A stretch of 64,000 nt of DNA from assembly GCF_001514145.1 (NCBI RefSeq), contig NZ_KQ948665.1, positions 248,001 to 312,000 on the forward strand. Direction: 5' to 3'. The notes below the pieces were generated by a model. That model saw only the letters and a list, made by a program, of their open reading frames with translations. It made no database searches and had not been told where the DNA came from. Within the stretch, counting starts at the first letter, position 1, and each line of letters begins with the position of its first letter. Both the position numbers and the translations under genes were made by a program. This stretch comes from Streptomyces canus. GTDB taxonomy: Bacteria > Actinomycetota > Actinomycetes > Streptomycetales > Streptomycetaceae. This document shows, piece by piece, positions 8,206-16,733 of the stretch.

Positions 8206-8225
8206 ACCGCGGGCGCCAAGCCCTT

Positions 8226-8269
8226 GGGCCGTCCCTGGGCCGTCCCTGGGCCGTCCCTGGGCCGTCCCT
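8226..8269. repeat. Four perfect tandem copies of an 11-base unit
   Basis: GGGCCGTCCCT is repeated four times without a mismatch between the PH-like gene and rlmN. It is non-coding and could vary in copy number. Confidence 0.9.
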
Positions 8270-8374
8270 GGACCTGCGAAGCCGGCCAGCGCTGACAGGC
8301 GACGCCCACGGGTGACCACCCACACCCCGTTCTGGCCTGGGTCCCCGCAGATGATCTGCGACACTGGATGGGTT

Positions 8375-9481
8375 ATGCCTGCACCCGGAGAACTCACTTT
8401 CGTCGCCCCCCGCGGAGCCAAGAAGCCGCCGCGGCACCTCGCCGATCTCACGCCCGCCGAGCGCAAGGAGGTCGTGGCGGGGATCGGGGAGAAGCCGTTT
8501 CGTGCCAAGCAGCTCTCGCAGCACTACTTCGCGCGGTACGCGCACGACCCGGCGGAGTGGACCGACATCCCGGCCGGCGCGCGCGGCAAGCTCCAGGAAG
8601 CGTTGCTTCCCGAGCTCATGACCGTCGTACGGCATCTGTCGACCGACCAGGGGACCACGCGCAAGACCCTGTGGCGGCTGTTCGACGGGACGCTCGTCGA
8701 GTCAGTGCTCATGCGGTACCCGGACCGGGTGACCATGTGCATCAGCTCGCAGGCGGGCTGCGGGATGAACTGCCCCTTCTGCGCCACCGGGCAGGCGGGT
8801 CTTGACCGGAATCTGTCCACCGCCGAGATCGTCCATCAGATCGTGGACGGGATGCGGGCGCTGCGGGACGGAGAGGTGCCGGGCGGGCCCGCGCGGCTGT
8901 CCAACATCGTCTTCATGGGGATGGGCGAACCTCTGGCGAACTACAAGCGGGTCGTCGGGTCCATTCGCGCGCTCACCGATTCCGCGCCCGACGGGCTCGG
9001 TCTCTCCCAGCGCGGCATCACCGTGTCGACCGTGGGGCTCGTGCCGGCCATTCACCGGTTCTCCGACGAAGGCTTCAAGTGCCGGCTCGCGATCTCCCTG
9101 CACGCGCCCGACGACGAGCTGCGCGACACCCTCGTCCCCGTGAACACGCGGTGGAAGGTGCGCGAGGTGCTCGACGCCGGGTTCGAGTACGTCGAGAAGT
9201 CGGGGCGGCGCCTGTCCATCGAGTACGCGCTGATCCGCGACATCAACGACCAGGCCTGGCGCGGTGACCGGCTCGGCCGCCTGCTCAAGGGCAAGCCGGT
9301 GCACGTCAACCTGATCCCGCTGAACCCGACCCCCGGGTCCAAGTGGACCGCCTCCCGGCCCGAGGACGAGAAGGCCTTCGTCGAGGCCATCGCCGCCCAT
9401 GGTGTGCCGGTGACGGTCCGGGACACCCGTGGACAGGAGATCGACGGGGCCTGTGGTCAGCTCGCGGCCACCGAGCGGTAG
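8375..9481 (+). CDS. rlmN: 23S rRNA (adenine(2503)-C(2))-methyltransferase
   Basis: Radical SAM enzyme that methylates C2 of A2503 in 23S rRNA (and A37 of some tRNAs). The ATG at 8375 gives 368 residues starting MPAPGELTFVAPRGAKKPP. The radical SAM cluster motif C-x3-C-x2-C is Cys129, Cys133 and Cys136 (GCGMNCPFC). VFMGMGEPLANY (about residue 185) and GITVSTVGLVP are diagnostic RlmN motifs, and the C-terminal catalytic cysteine is Cys360 in DGACGQL. There is no Shine-Dalgarno sequence, so the message may be leaderless. A large open extension upstream is not protein-like. The thiamine riboswitch begins right after the stop. Confidence 0.97.
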   Translation: MPAPGELTFVAPRGAKKPPRHLADLTPAERKEVVAGIGEKPFRAKQLSQHYFARYAHDPAEWTDIPAGARGKLQEALLPELMTVVRHLSTDQGTTRKTLWRLFDGTLVESVLMRYPDRVTMCISSQAGCGMNCPFCATGQAGLDRNLSTAEIVHQIVDGMRALRDGEVPGGPARLSNIVFMGMGEPLANYKRVVGSIRALTDSAPDGLGLSQRGITVSTVGLVPAIHRFSDEGFKCRLAISLHAPDDELRDTLVPVNTRWKVREVLDAGFEYVEKSGRRLSIEYALIRDINDQAWRGDRLGRLLKGKPVHVNLIPLNPTPGSKWTASRPEDEKAFVEAIAAHGVPVTVRDTRGQEIDGACGQLAATER

Positions 9482-9510
9482 TCTGACGGACGTACGTACA
9501 TCTTCATATC
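9482..9510 (+). promoter_or_regulatory. Possible promoter of the thiamine operon
   Basis: TCTGAC and CATATC are separated by 17 bases and lie just before the riboswitch. The match to the consensus is only moderate. Confidence 0.35.
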
Positions 9511-9511
9511 C

Positions 9512-9600
9512 GACAGGGGAGCGCCACAGCGCTGAGAGTGCGGCAATCGGGCCGCAGACCCTCTGAACCTCGCCCAGGTCATTCTGGGTAGGAAGTTCGG
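9512..9600 (+). promoter_or_regulatory. TPP riboswitch
   Basis: The conserved core of the THI element is present in order: ACAGGGGAGC, then GCTGAGAGTGCGG, a short hairpin, CCGCAGACCCTCTGAACCT, and GTCATTCTGGGTAGGAAG. The CTGAGA and ACCCTCTGAACCT blocks form the TPP-binding pocket. It ends 8 bases before the thiB start, so binding of TPP probably blocks translation initiation. The downstream genes are a thiamine ABC importer, which fits repression by thiamine pyrophosphate. Confidence 0.95.
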
Positions 9601-9608
9601 TCATCACC

Positions 9609-10679
9609 GTGAACAACAAGAAGTTTCTTGCTGCCGTCGTCGGGCTCGGCATCGTCACGCTGTCCGCGTGCGGTTCGTCGTCCGACGGCTCCAAGAGCTC
9701 CGGCTCCAAGAGTGTCACCCTGGTCAGCCACGACTCGTGGGCCGTCTCCAAGAGCGTCCTCGCCGACTTCGAGAAGAAGTCCGGCTACCAGGTCAAGGTC
9801 CTGGAGGACGGCGACGCCGGACAGGCCGTCAACAAGGCCATCCTCACCAAGGACAACCCGCAGGGCGACGTCTTCTTCGGCGTCGACAACACCCTGTTGT
9901 CCCGCGCGCTCGACAACGGGCTCTTCCAGTCGTACGAGGCCAAGGGCGCCGATCGGATCAAGGCCGGGTACCGCGTCGACAGGGACAAGGTCACGCCCAT
10001 CGACACCGGCGACATCTGCGTCAACTACGACAAGGCCTACTTCACCGAGCACAAGCTCCAGCCGCCGACGTCGTACGACGATCTGATCAAGCCCGCCTAC
10101 AAGAACCTCCTCGTCACCGAGAACGCCTCCACCTCCTCGCCGGGACTCGGCTTCCTCCTCGGGAGTGCCGCGAAGTACGGCGATGACGGCTGGGAGGGCT
10201 ACTGGAAGAAGCTCAAGGCCAACGGCGTCAAGGTCGTCGACGGCTGGGAGCAGGCCTACAACGAGGAGTTCTCCGGTTCCGCCGGGGGCAAGAAGGCGAA
10301 GGCCGACCGGCCGCTCGTCGTGTCGTACGCCTCCTCGCCGCCCGCCGAGGTGATCTACGCCGACCCGAAGCCGACGACCGCCCCGACCGGCGTGGCGCAG
10401 GGCACCTGCTTCCGGCAGATCGAGTACGCCGGACTGCTGAGCAACGCCGCGAACGCCAAGGGCGGCAAGGCGTTGCTGGACTTCCTGCTCACCAAGGAGT
10501 TCCAGCAGGACATGCCGCTCAACATGTTCGTCTACCCGGTGGTGACCGGCGCCCAGGTGCCTGCCGAGTTCACGCAGTACGGTCCGCAGGCCAAGGACCC
10601 CGAGACGATGGACCCGGCGAAGATCGCCGACAACCGTGACGACTGGGTCAAGTCGTGGACCTCGCTCGTACTGAAGTAA
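9609..10679 (+). CDS. thiB: Thiamine ABC transporter substrate-binding lipoprotein
   Basis: 356 residues from GTG at 9609, directly under TPP riboswitch control. A lipoprotein signal is visible: a hydrophobic core VVGLGIVTLSACG with the lipid-attached cysteine at about residue 21. The rest is a type-2 periplasmic-binding fold of the ThiB/TbpA family, with VTLVSHDSWAVSK after the linker and PQGDVFFGVDN further on. It captures thiamine (or its phosphates) outside the membrane and hands it to ThiP. The substrate is inferred from the riboswitch and the ThiP partner. Confidence 0.92.
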   Translation: MNNKKFLAAVVGLGIVTLSACGSSSDGSKSSGSKSVTLVSHDSWAVSKSVLADFEKKSGYQVKVLEDGDAGQAVNKAILTKDNPQGDVFFGVDNTLLSRALDNGLFQSYEAKGADRIKAGYRVDRDKVTPIDTGDICVNYDKAYFTEHKLQPPTSYDDLIKPAYKNLLVTENASTSSPGLGFLLGSAAKYGDDGWEGYWKKLKANGVKVVDGWEQAYNEEFSGSAGGKKAKADRPLVVSYASSPPAEVIYADPKPTTAPTGVAQGTCFRQIEYAGLLSNAANAKGGKALLDFLLTKEFQQDMPLNMFVYPVVTGAQVPAEFTQYGPQAKDPETMDPAKIADNRDDWVKSWTSLVLK

Positions 10680-12325
10680 GGACCCGCAAGGGCGTCAAGA
10701 ACGCGGCGGCCCGGCTCGGACTCATGGCCGTGCCCGTCGCGTTCTTCGCCGTCTTCTTCGCCTATCCCGTCGCCGCGATCGTCACGCGCGGACTCAAGAC
10801 CGACGGGACCTGGCAGCTCGGCCGGATCACCGACGTCCTCACCCAGCCGGACATCCGGCACGTCCTGTGGTTCACCACCTGGCAGGCGCTCGCCTCCACC
10901 GCGCTCACGCTCCTGGTCGCGCTCCCCGGCGCGTATGTCTTCGCACGCTTCGACTTCCCCGGGAAGCAGATCCTGCGGGCCGTGGTCACCGTCCCCTTCG
11001 TGCTGCCGACCGTCGTCGTCGGTACGGCCTTCCTGGCGCTCGTCGGCCGTGGCGGGCTGCTCGACGAGCTGTGGGGCGTACGGCTGGACACCACGGTGTG
11101 GGCGATCCTGCTCGCGCACGTCTTCTTCAACTACGCGGTCGTCGTACGGACCGTCGGCGGACTGTGGGCCCAGCTGGATCCGCGTCAGGAGGAGGCCGCG
11201 CGGATGCTGGGCGCGTCCCGGCTCAGGGCCTGGCGGACGGTCACGCTCCCCGCACTCGGGCCCGCCGTGGCCGCCGCCGCCCTCATGGTGTTCCTCTTCA
11301 CCTTCACCTCCTTCGGCGTGGTGCAGATCCTCGGGGGGCCGACCTTCTCGACCCTCGAAGTGGAGATCTACCGGCAGACCTCCGAGATCTTCGACCTGTC
11401 CACGGCCGCCGTGCTGACGCTGATCCAGTTCGTCGCGGTGGGCGCTGTTCTCGCCCTGCACGCGTGGACCGTACGGCGCCGGGAGACCGCGCTGCGGCTC
11501 GTGGACGAGTCCGTCACCGCCCGGCGGCCCCGAGGGGCGGGGGAGTGGGGGCTGCTCGCCGGGGTCGTGGGCAGCGTCGCCGTCCTCCTGGTGCTGCCGC
11601 TCGCGGTGCTGGTGCAGCGGTCGCTCGGCGCTGCCGACTTCGGCTACTACCGGGCGCTGACCCACAGCGACGGCGGGGTCTTCCTCGTCGCGCCGATCGA
11701 GGCGGTCGGGAACTCACTGGAGTACGCCCTCGCCGCCACCGCCATCGCGGTGGTGATCGGGGGCCTCGCGGCGGCCGCGCTGACACGGCGGGACGCGGGC
11801 CGGTTCGTACGGGGCTTCGACGCGCTGCTGATGCTGCCGCTCGGGGTGTCCGCGGTGACCGTCGGCTTCGGGTTCCTGATCTCGCTCGACGAGCCGCCGC
11901 TGGACCTCAGGCAGTCCTGGATCCTGGTGCCGCTCGCGCAGGCGCTGGTCGGGGTGCCCTTTGTCGTGCGGACCATGCTGCCGGTGCTGCGGGCCGTGGA
12001 CCACCGGCTGCGAGAGGCCGCGGCCGTGCTCGGGGCCTCGCCGTGGCGGGTGTGGCGGGAGGTCGATCTGCCCATGGTGCGGCGGGCGTTGCTGATCGCG
12101 GCGGGCTTCGCCTTCGCCGTGTCGCTGGGCGAGTTCGGGGCCACGGTGTTCATCGCGCGACCCGACAACCCGACGCTGCCGGTCGCCGTGGCACGGCTGC
12201 TCGGGCGGGCCGGTGATCTCAACTACGGCCAGGCGATGGCCCTTTCGACGATCCTGATGGTGGTGTGCGCGGTGGCGCTGCTGGTGCTCGAACGGCTGCG
12301 GCCCGACCGGACCGGGGAGTTCTGA
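10655..12325 (+). CDS. thiP: Thiamine ABC transporter permease
   Basis: 556 residues with about twelve hydrophobic segments arranged as two homologous halves, the fused permease architecture of ThiP and Fe3+-type importers. Each half has an EAA loop that meets the ATPase: EEAARMLGASRLRAWRTVTL near residue 180 and REAAAVLGASPWRVWREVDL near 453. The GTG start overlaps the end of thiB by 25 bases; a later ATG near 10724 is a less likely alternative. Its stop overlaps the thiQ start by one base, which indicates tight coupling. Confidence 0.92.
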   Translation: MDLARTEVRTRKGVKNAAARLGLMAVPVAFFAVFFAYPVAAIVTRGLKTDGTWQLGRITDVLTQPDIRHVLWFTTWQALASTALTLLVALPGAYVFARFDFPGKQILRAVVTVPFVLPTVVVGTAFLALVGRGGLLDELWGVRLDTTVWAILLAHVFFNYAVVVRTVGGLWAQLDPRQEEAARMLGASRLRAWRTVTLPALGPAVAAAALMVFLFTFTSFGVVQILGGPTFSTLEVEIYRQTSEIFDLSTAAVLTLIQFVAVGAVLALHAWTVRRRETALRLVDESVTARRPRGAGEWGLLAGVVGSVAVLLVLPLAVLVQRSLGAADFGYYRALTHSDGGVFLVAPIEAVGNSLEYALAATAIAVVIGGLAAAALTRRDAGRFVRGFDALLMLPLGVSAVTVGFGFLISLDEPPLDLRQSWILVPLAQALVGVPFVVRTMLPVLRAVDHRLREAAAVLGASPWRVWREVDLPMVRRALLIAAGFAFAVSLGEFGATVFIARPDNPTLPVAVARLLGRAGDLNYGQAMALSTILMVVCAVALLVLERLRPDRTGEF

Positions 12326-13347
12326 TGCTGCTGAGCCTTGAGGACGCGACGGTACGGTTCGGCGGACGGGCCGTGCTCGACGAGGTCGGTCTCGATGTCG
12401 CCGAGCACGAGATCGTGTGTGTGCTCGGGCCCAGCGGCAGCGGCAAGTCGACGCTGCTGCGGGTGGTGGCCGGCCTTCAACCCCTCGACGAGGGCCGGGT
12501 CCTGCTCGACGGGCGTGACCAGGGCGGGGTGCCCGCGCACAAGCGCGGGGTCGGGCTGATGTTCCAGGACCATCAGCTCTTCCCGCAGCGGGACGTGGGC
12601 GCCAATGTGGCCTTCGGGCTGCGGATGCACGGGGCCACGAGGACGCAACAGGACGAGCGGGTGCGGGAGTTGCTCGACCTCGTCGGGCTTCCCGGTGCCG
12701 CCCGCCGGGCCGTCGGCGCGCTCTCCGGCGGTGAGCAGCAGCGGGTCGCACTGGCCCGCGCGCTCGCACCCCGGCCCCGGCTGCTGATGCTCGACGAGCC
12801 GCTCGGACAGCTGGACCGCTCGCTGCGGGAGCGGCTGGTCGTCGAACTGCGGGAGCTGTTCGGGCGGTTGGGCACCACGGCGCTCGCGGTCACCCACGAC
12901 CAGGGCGAGGCCTTCGCGCTGGCCGACCGGGTCGTGGTGATGCGCGACGGGCGGATCGCCCAGTCCGGTACGCCTCTCGAGGTGTGGCAGCGGCCGGCGG
13001 ACGAGTTCGTGGCCCGCTTCCTCGGCTTCGAGAACGTCGTCGAGGGCACGGTGGTGGGTGAGGTCGCGGACACCGCGTGGGGGAAGGTTCCGGTGCCTTC
13101 GGGAGCCGCCCAGGGGGTCAGGAGTGTGCTCGTGCGGCCGGCCGGAGTGCGGCTCATGGCGGCCGACGAGGGCCTCGGCTGCACGGTGGCCGCGCGGACC
13201 TTCAAGGGCACCCACGTGGCCGTCCATCTGCACCCTCGGGAGGGCGGGCCGCGGTTGGAGGCCGCGTGTGCGCTCCGTGCGGCGCCGGAGGTCGGGGACA
13301 CGGTCGGGGTGGAGTTCGACCCGGCCGAAATCCTCGTGCTGGATTGA
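12325..13347 (+). CDS. thiQ: Thiamine ABC transporter ATP-binding protein
   Basis: 340-residue ATPase that powers ThiP. Walker A GPSGSGKST is at about residues 35-43, the signature LSGGEQQRVALARA near 134, and Walker B LLMLDEPLGQLD near 153, followed by the switch histidine in AVTHDQGEAF. A C-terminal accessory region of about 110 residues resembles the TOBE-type regulatory part of sugar and iron importers. The start codon overlaps the thiP stop (TGATG). Some annotations would call it a generic or iron ABC ATPase; the riboswitch upstream supports thiamine. Confidence 0.9.
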   Translation: MLLSLEDATVRFGGRAVLDEVGLDVAEHEIVCVLGPSGSGKSTLLRVVAGLQPLDEGRVLLDGRDQGGVPAHKRGVGLMFQDHQLFPQRDVGANVAFGLRMHGATRTQQDERVRELLDLVGLPGAARRAVGALSGGEQQRVALARALAPRPRLLMLDEPLGQLDRSLRERLVVELRELFGRLGTTALAVTHDQGEAFALADRVVVMRDGRIAQSGTPLEVWQRPADEFVARFLGFENVVEGTVVGEVADTAWGKVPVPSGAAQGVRSVLVRPAGVRLMAADEGLGCTVAARTFKGTHVAVHLHPREGGPRLEAACALRAAPEVGDTVGVEFDPAEILVLD

Positions 13348-13371
13348 CCGGGCGGCCTTAGGGTGCGGGGC

Positions 13372-14160
13372 ATGACCCTGCTCGGACATGACCGCTACTG
13401 CGACGAGATCGCTCACCAGGTCGGCCTGTTGAGGGACGTGCTGACGTCCGGGGCCGACCTGTCCGTGACCGTGCCGACCTGCCCGGAGTGGTCGCTGGAG
13501 CGGCTGGTGAGGCACACCGGGGGCGCCCTGCGCTGGGTGGAGCTGATGGTGCGGACCCGGGCCCGGGAGGAAGTGCCCGAGGATCAGGTGCCGTTGGGGG
13601 AGGGGCCCGAGGACGCCGGGGCGCTGGACGCCTGGCTCGCGGAGACGGGGGAGATGCTCGTCGCCGCGCTTCGGGAGGCCGGGCCGGATGCCAAGGTGTG
13701 GTCCTGGGCCGGGATCCCCACCTCGGGCTTCTGGGCCCGCAGGATGGCACACGAACTCACGGTCCACCGTGCCGACGCCACGCTCGCCGCCGGGCAGCCG
13801 TACGAGGTGGCCCCGGAGATCGCCGCCGACGCGATCGACGAGTGGTTGCAGATCGTGGAGTTCGCACAGCGGACCATGCCGGACGACGAGTCGAGGGAAC
13901 TGCGCGGCTCCGGGCGCAGTATCCATCTGCATGCCACCGACGGGACGCCTCGACTGAACGCCGAGTGGGTGGTCGAGCTCACCGAGGATGTCATCGTGTG
14001 GCGGCGCGGGCACGAGAAGGCGACGGTCGCCCTGCGGGGCCCGCTGACCGCCGTCATGCTCGCCTTCTACCGTCGACTTCCCCTGGACAGCCCTGAGTTG
14101 GAAGTCCTCGGCGAGCGGCAGTTGCTGGAGTTCTGGCTGCAGCAGGCCACCTTCGGATGA
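13372..14160 (+). CDS. Maleylpyruvate isomerase family, mycothiol-dependent enzyme
   Basis: 262 residues from the ATG at 13372 (a GTG nine bases upstream is possible). The N-terminal half has the four-helix DinB-like fold of mycothiol-dependent enzymes: an early His-rich helix, VPTCPEWSLERLVRHTGG (about residues 31-48), and ARRMAHELTVHRADA (about 121-135), whose histidines would bind a metal. The C-terminal part resembles the MDMPI C-terminal domain. Family members use mycothiol for isomerisation or detoxification; the substrate here is unknown. A TAGGGT ending 7 bases before the ATG looks like a -10 box, so the message may be leaderless. Confidence 0.8.
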   Translation: MTLLGHDRYCDEIAHQVGLLRDVLTSGADLSVTVPTCPEWSLERLVRHTGGALRWVELMVRTRAREEVPEDQVPLGEGPEDAGALDAWLAETGEMLVAALREAGPDAKVWSWAGIPTSGFWARRMAHELTVHRADATLAAGQPYEVAPEIAADAIDEWLQIVEFAQRTMPDDESRELRGSGRSIHLHATDGTPRLNAEWVVELTEDVIVWRRGHEKATVALRGPLTAVMLAFYRRLPLDSPELEVLGERQLLEFWLQQATFG

Positions 14161-14163
14161 CAT

Positions 14164-14202
14164 GCGTGTGGCCCGCCCCGAACCCGGGACGGGCCACGCA
14201 CG
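14164..14202. terminator. Convergent terminator hairpin
   Basis: TGGCCCGCCCCG pairs with CGGGACGGGCCA (one mismatch) over a short loop. It fills the 49-base gap between the stops of the mycothiol-type enzyme gene and the surface-protein gene. Confidence 0.7.
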
Positions 14203-14209
14203 ACTGTCG

Positions 14210-14902
14210 TCAGCGGGTGCCGGCCCCACGACGGCGCAGGCCGAAGAACACGGCGCCGCCACCGATGGCGACCAGGGCGATCGCGATCCCGGCGATCAGG
14301 CCGGTGTTGGAGTTCGCACCGGTCTCGGCGAGGTTGGAGTCGCCGGCCGCGGCCGACGGGGCGTTGCTCTCGACGGTGGCCGGAGCGGTGGTGCCCTCCG
14401 AGGCCGACGGGGTCGGGACCGGGGACTCCTCGGCCGGAGTGCTGGCGGAGTCCGACGGGGTGGGCGTGGGCGTCGGGGTCGGCGTGTCCTCGGTCTTGCA
14501 GGCGGTCGCCGGGGTGGTCAGGTTCGGCTTGATGTCCGCGCCCTTGATGTAGGGCAGGGCCTCGACGTGGATGCGGTACTCCGCGTTGGGCGCCCAGTCC
14601 TCCTCGAAGGTGATGGTGGTGCCCTCCTTGGAGCCCTTCACCGTCTGCTCGCCGACCTTCTTCGCGTCGGCGCCGTTGCTCTGCAGGTAGACGGAGACCG
14701 TCGCCTCGACGCCGGACTTGTCCACGTCGGTGACGGTGATGACGCCCTGGGTGCCGTCGCACTTGGCTTCGGCGGAGAACTCATTGATGTTGCAGGCAAG
14801 CGCGTTGCCGGAGGCACCGAGCACGATCGCGGTCGATGCGGCGGCGACGCCGAGGAAGCGCGAGACGCGGGCGGTGCGGCGGGATATGGGCGTAAATGCC
14901 AC
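14210..14902 (-). CDS. LAETG-motif cell-surface protein, sortase substrate
   Basis: 230 residues. A signal peptide (basic start, then VAAASTAIVLGASGNALA) is followed by a beta-rich domain with CN and KCDG cysteines (about residues 37-130). A Thr/Pro/Ser-rich wall-spanning linker comes next (TPTPTPTPSDS), then the sorting signal LAETGANSNT, a hydrophobic helix and the basic tail RRRGAGTR. LAETG is the motif used by class E sortases in Streptomyces, so the protein should be anchored to peptidoglycan. No sortase gene lies in the window. It has its own strong promoter upstream. Confidence 0.9.
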   Translation of the reverse strand: MAFTPISRRTARVSRFLGVAAASTAIVLGASGNALACNINEFSAEAKCDGTQGVITVTDVDKSGVEATVSVYLQSNGADAKKVGEQTVKGSKEGTTITFEEDWAPNAEYRIHVEALPYIKGADIKPNLTTPATACKTEDTPTPTPTPTPSDSASTPAEESPVPTPSASEGTTAPATVESNAPSAAAGDSNLAETGANSNTGLIAGIAIALVAIGGGAVFFGLRRRGAGTR

Positions 14903-14946
14903 GTTCGTCCTTCACAGGATGCTCAAATGCGGGGGGCTGAGGGGAT

Positions 14947-14963
14947 GGTGATGTGACATCACC
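14947..14963. promoter_or_regulatory. Perfect 17-base palindrome in the leader of the surface-protein gene
   Basis: GGTGATGT-G-ACATCACC, eight perfect pairs around a single G. It lies between the -10 box and the start codon of the LAETG gene, 45 bases before the ATG. It may be a repressor site or an RNA hairpin. Confidence 0.55.
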
Positions 14964-14983
14964 GTCCCCAGGAGTCTCACAGG

Positions 14984-15011
14984 TCTATAAGCGCAGCATA
15001 AGAAGTGTCAA
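14984..15011 (-). promoter_or_regulatory. Sigma-70-type promoter of the LAETG gene
   Basis: On the minus strand TTGACA (15011-15006), a 16-base spacer and TATAGA (14989-14984): a near-consensus housekeeping promoter, unusually strong for Streptomyces. It reads toward the surface-protein gene and implies a leader of about 75 bases. Confidence 0.75.
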
Positions 15012-15049
15012 CGTGCAGGGACCCTACACGTGTTGACTTTGCCTGCTTA

Positions 15050-16171
15050 TTAAGGTGTGAGACGTTTCAGCGCCTCTCCGGCGTCCTCGATCCGGTCAAC
15101 AAGGGCGATTCGGGCCTCCATTGACCGCTCCCGGGCGAGCGCCTGGAGCAGCGGCCAGGTGGGCAGCTTCTCCGTCCAGTGGACGCGGTTCACGAGCACC
15201 ATCGGCGTGGGTTCGCCGCGCGACTCGTAGTAGTTGGGCGTCGCGTTGTCGAAGATCTCCTGCACGGTGCCGGCGGCGCCCGGCAGGAAGACCACGCCCG
15301 CGGTGGAGCGGGCGAGCAGGCCGTCCTCGCGGGTGGCGTTGGCGAAGTACTTGGCGAGGTGCGAGGCGAAGGCGTTCGGCGGCTCGTGCCCGTAGAACCA
15401 GGTCGGGATACCGACGGAAGGGCCGCCCCGGGGCCAGCGGGTGCGGACCTCGAAGGCGGCGCGCGCCCAGTCCGTGATCGACGGCGTGAACGACGGCGCC
15501 TCGGCGAGCAGGTCGCACGCCGCGTCGAGCATGGCGTCCTCGAAGGGGGCCGCGTAGGCGCCGAGGTTGGCCGCCTCCATCGCACCCGGGCCGCCGCCGG
15601 TGGCCACGGTGAGCCCGGCGCGGGCCAGTTCGCGGCCGAGGCGCGCCGCGCCGGCGTATTCGCGGGTGCCGCGGGCCATCGCGTGACCACCCATGACCCC
15701 CACGACCCTTGTGCCGCGCAGGAGTTCGTCGAGGGCGTCGGAGACGGCGTCGTCGTGGACGGAGCGCAGCATCGACGCGTATATGTCGCCGTCGGCCTTG
15801 GTGCGCTGGAACCAGGCGTAGGCGAGCGCGTCGGGGGTCTGCTCGTATCCCTTCTCCAGACCGTCGAACAACTCGTCGGGGGAGTAGAGCAGTCCGCGGT
15901 ACGGGTCGAAGGGCAGATGCGGGACGGGCGGGAAGACCAGGGCGCCGTCCGCGCGGATCTTCTCCGCGGCGTTCTCCCGCATCGGGCAGCCGAGGAAGAC
16001 GGCGCCCGCGGTGTCGGTGGCCAGCAACTCCCTTGTCCGGTCCGTCAGATCGACGGCCTGGACCCGGAAACCGGCGAGGGTGCCGCGGGCCGGTACGACC
16101 GCGTCGAACTCCTCCAGCGTCTCGATCTCACGGTCGTCGTGGTGTGCCGCATGGGCGGGGCTCGTCTGCAC
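15050..16171 (-). CDS. LOG family protein (Rossmann-fold, lysine decarboxylase-like)
   Basis: 373 residues from GTG. The diagnostic motif GGGPGAMEAANLGAY lies near residue 195, with VGVMGGHAM and RGTREYAG before it and the acidic active-site region PGAAGTVQEIFD near 308. LOG proteins cleave nucleoside monophosphates (cytokinin phosphoribohydrolase type); many are misannotated as lysine decarboxylases. It is longer than the usual 180-250-residue LOG proteins because of an extra N-terminal domain of about 150 residues. Start uncertain, since no clear ribosome binding site is seen. The nucleotide substrate is not predictable from sequence. Confidence 0.85.
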   Translation of the reverse strand: MQTSPAHAAHHDDREIETLEEFDAVVPARGTLAGFRVQAVDLTDRTRELLATDTAGAVFLGCPMRENAAEKIRADGALVFPPVPHLPFDPYRGLLYSPDELFDGLEKGYEQTPDALAYAWFQRTKADGDIYASMLRSVHDDAVSDALDELLRGTRVVGVMGGHAMARGTREYAGAARLGRELARAGLTVATGGGPGAMEAANLGAYAAPFEDAMLDAACDLLAEAPSFTPSITDWARAAFEVRTRWPRGGPSVGIPTWFYGHEPPNAFASHLAKYFANATREDGLLARSTAGVVFLPGAAGTVQEIFDNATPNYYESRGEPTPMVLVNRVHWTEKLPTWPLLQALARERSMEARIALVDRIEDAGEALKRLTP

Positions 16172-16207
16172 CCGCCCATGCTCGCACGCCGAGTCGCGGC
16201 CCGAGGT

Positions 16208-16627
16208 TCAGCCCTGGATCGTCGCCGGATCCATCCAGACGACCTCCCAGGTGTGGCCGTCGAGGTCGTCGAAGGAGCGGCCGTACATGAAGCCGTGGTC
16301 CTGGGTCTCGCCGGACGGGCTGCCGCCCGCGGCGATCGCCTTGTCGACCAGCTCGTCGACCTGCGCGCGGCTCTCCGCGCTCAGCGCGATCAGGACCTCG
16401 CTGGTCTTCGTCGCGTCCGCGATCTCCTTCTTGGTGAAGGTCGAGTAGAACGCCTTCGTCAGCAGCATCGCGACGATGGTGTCGCTGATCACGACGGACG
16501 CCGCGTTGTCGTCGCTGAACTGCGGGTTGATCGAGTAACCGAGCTCGGTGAAGAACTTCTTCGAGGCGTCGAGGTCGTTCACCGCCAGGTTCACGAAGAT
16601 CATCTGCTGGTAGGTCGGCGAGGTCAT
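16208..16627 (-). CDS. VOC family protein (glyoxalase-like)
   Basis: 139 residues from the ATG at 16627, chosen because GGAGAG lies about 7 bases before it; an ATG at 16642 would place the ribosome binding site inside the gene. The sequence MIFVNLAVNDLDASKKFF starts the first beta-alpha-beta-beta-beta module, and DHGFMYGRSFDDLDGHTWEV ends the second, with a closing glutamate typical of metal-binding VOC proteins. Members are lyases, dioxygenases or resistance proteins. Nothing here fixes the substrate. Confidence 0.85.
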   Translation of the reverse strand: MTSPTYQQMIFVNLAVNDLDASKKFFTELGYSINPQFSDDNAASVVISDTIVAMLLTKAFYSTFTKKEIADATKTSEVLIALSAESRAQVDELVDKAIAAGGSPSGETQDHGFMYGRSFDDLDGHTWEVVWMDPATIQG

Positions 16628-16733
16628 CGGAGTCTCTCCCATCGGGTGCGTGCTGTTCGGTGGGTAGACGCGTGGGCGCGGCGGAACTCATCGGTGGCCG
16701 TGATTTCTTTCGTACGGGTTTTTGGTGCGGGGC

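Noticed and set aside
8226..8269. Possible CRISPR-like array
   Set aside because: The 11-base units abut with no spacers, so it is a simple tandem repeat; no cas genes are present.
15050..16171. Lysine decarboxylase
   Set aside because: GGGPGAMEA marks LOG phosphoribohydrolases; the decarboxylase name is a known misannotation of this family.
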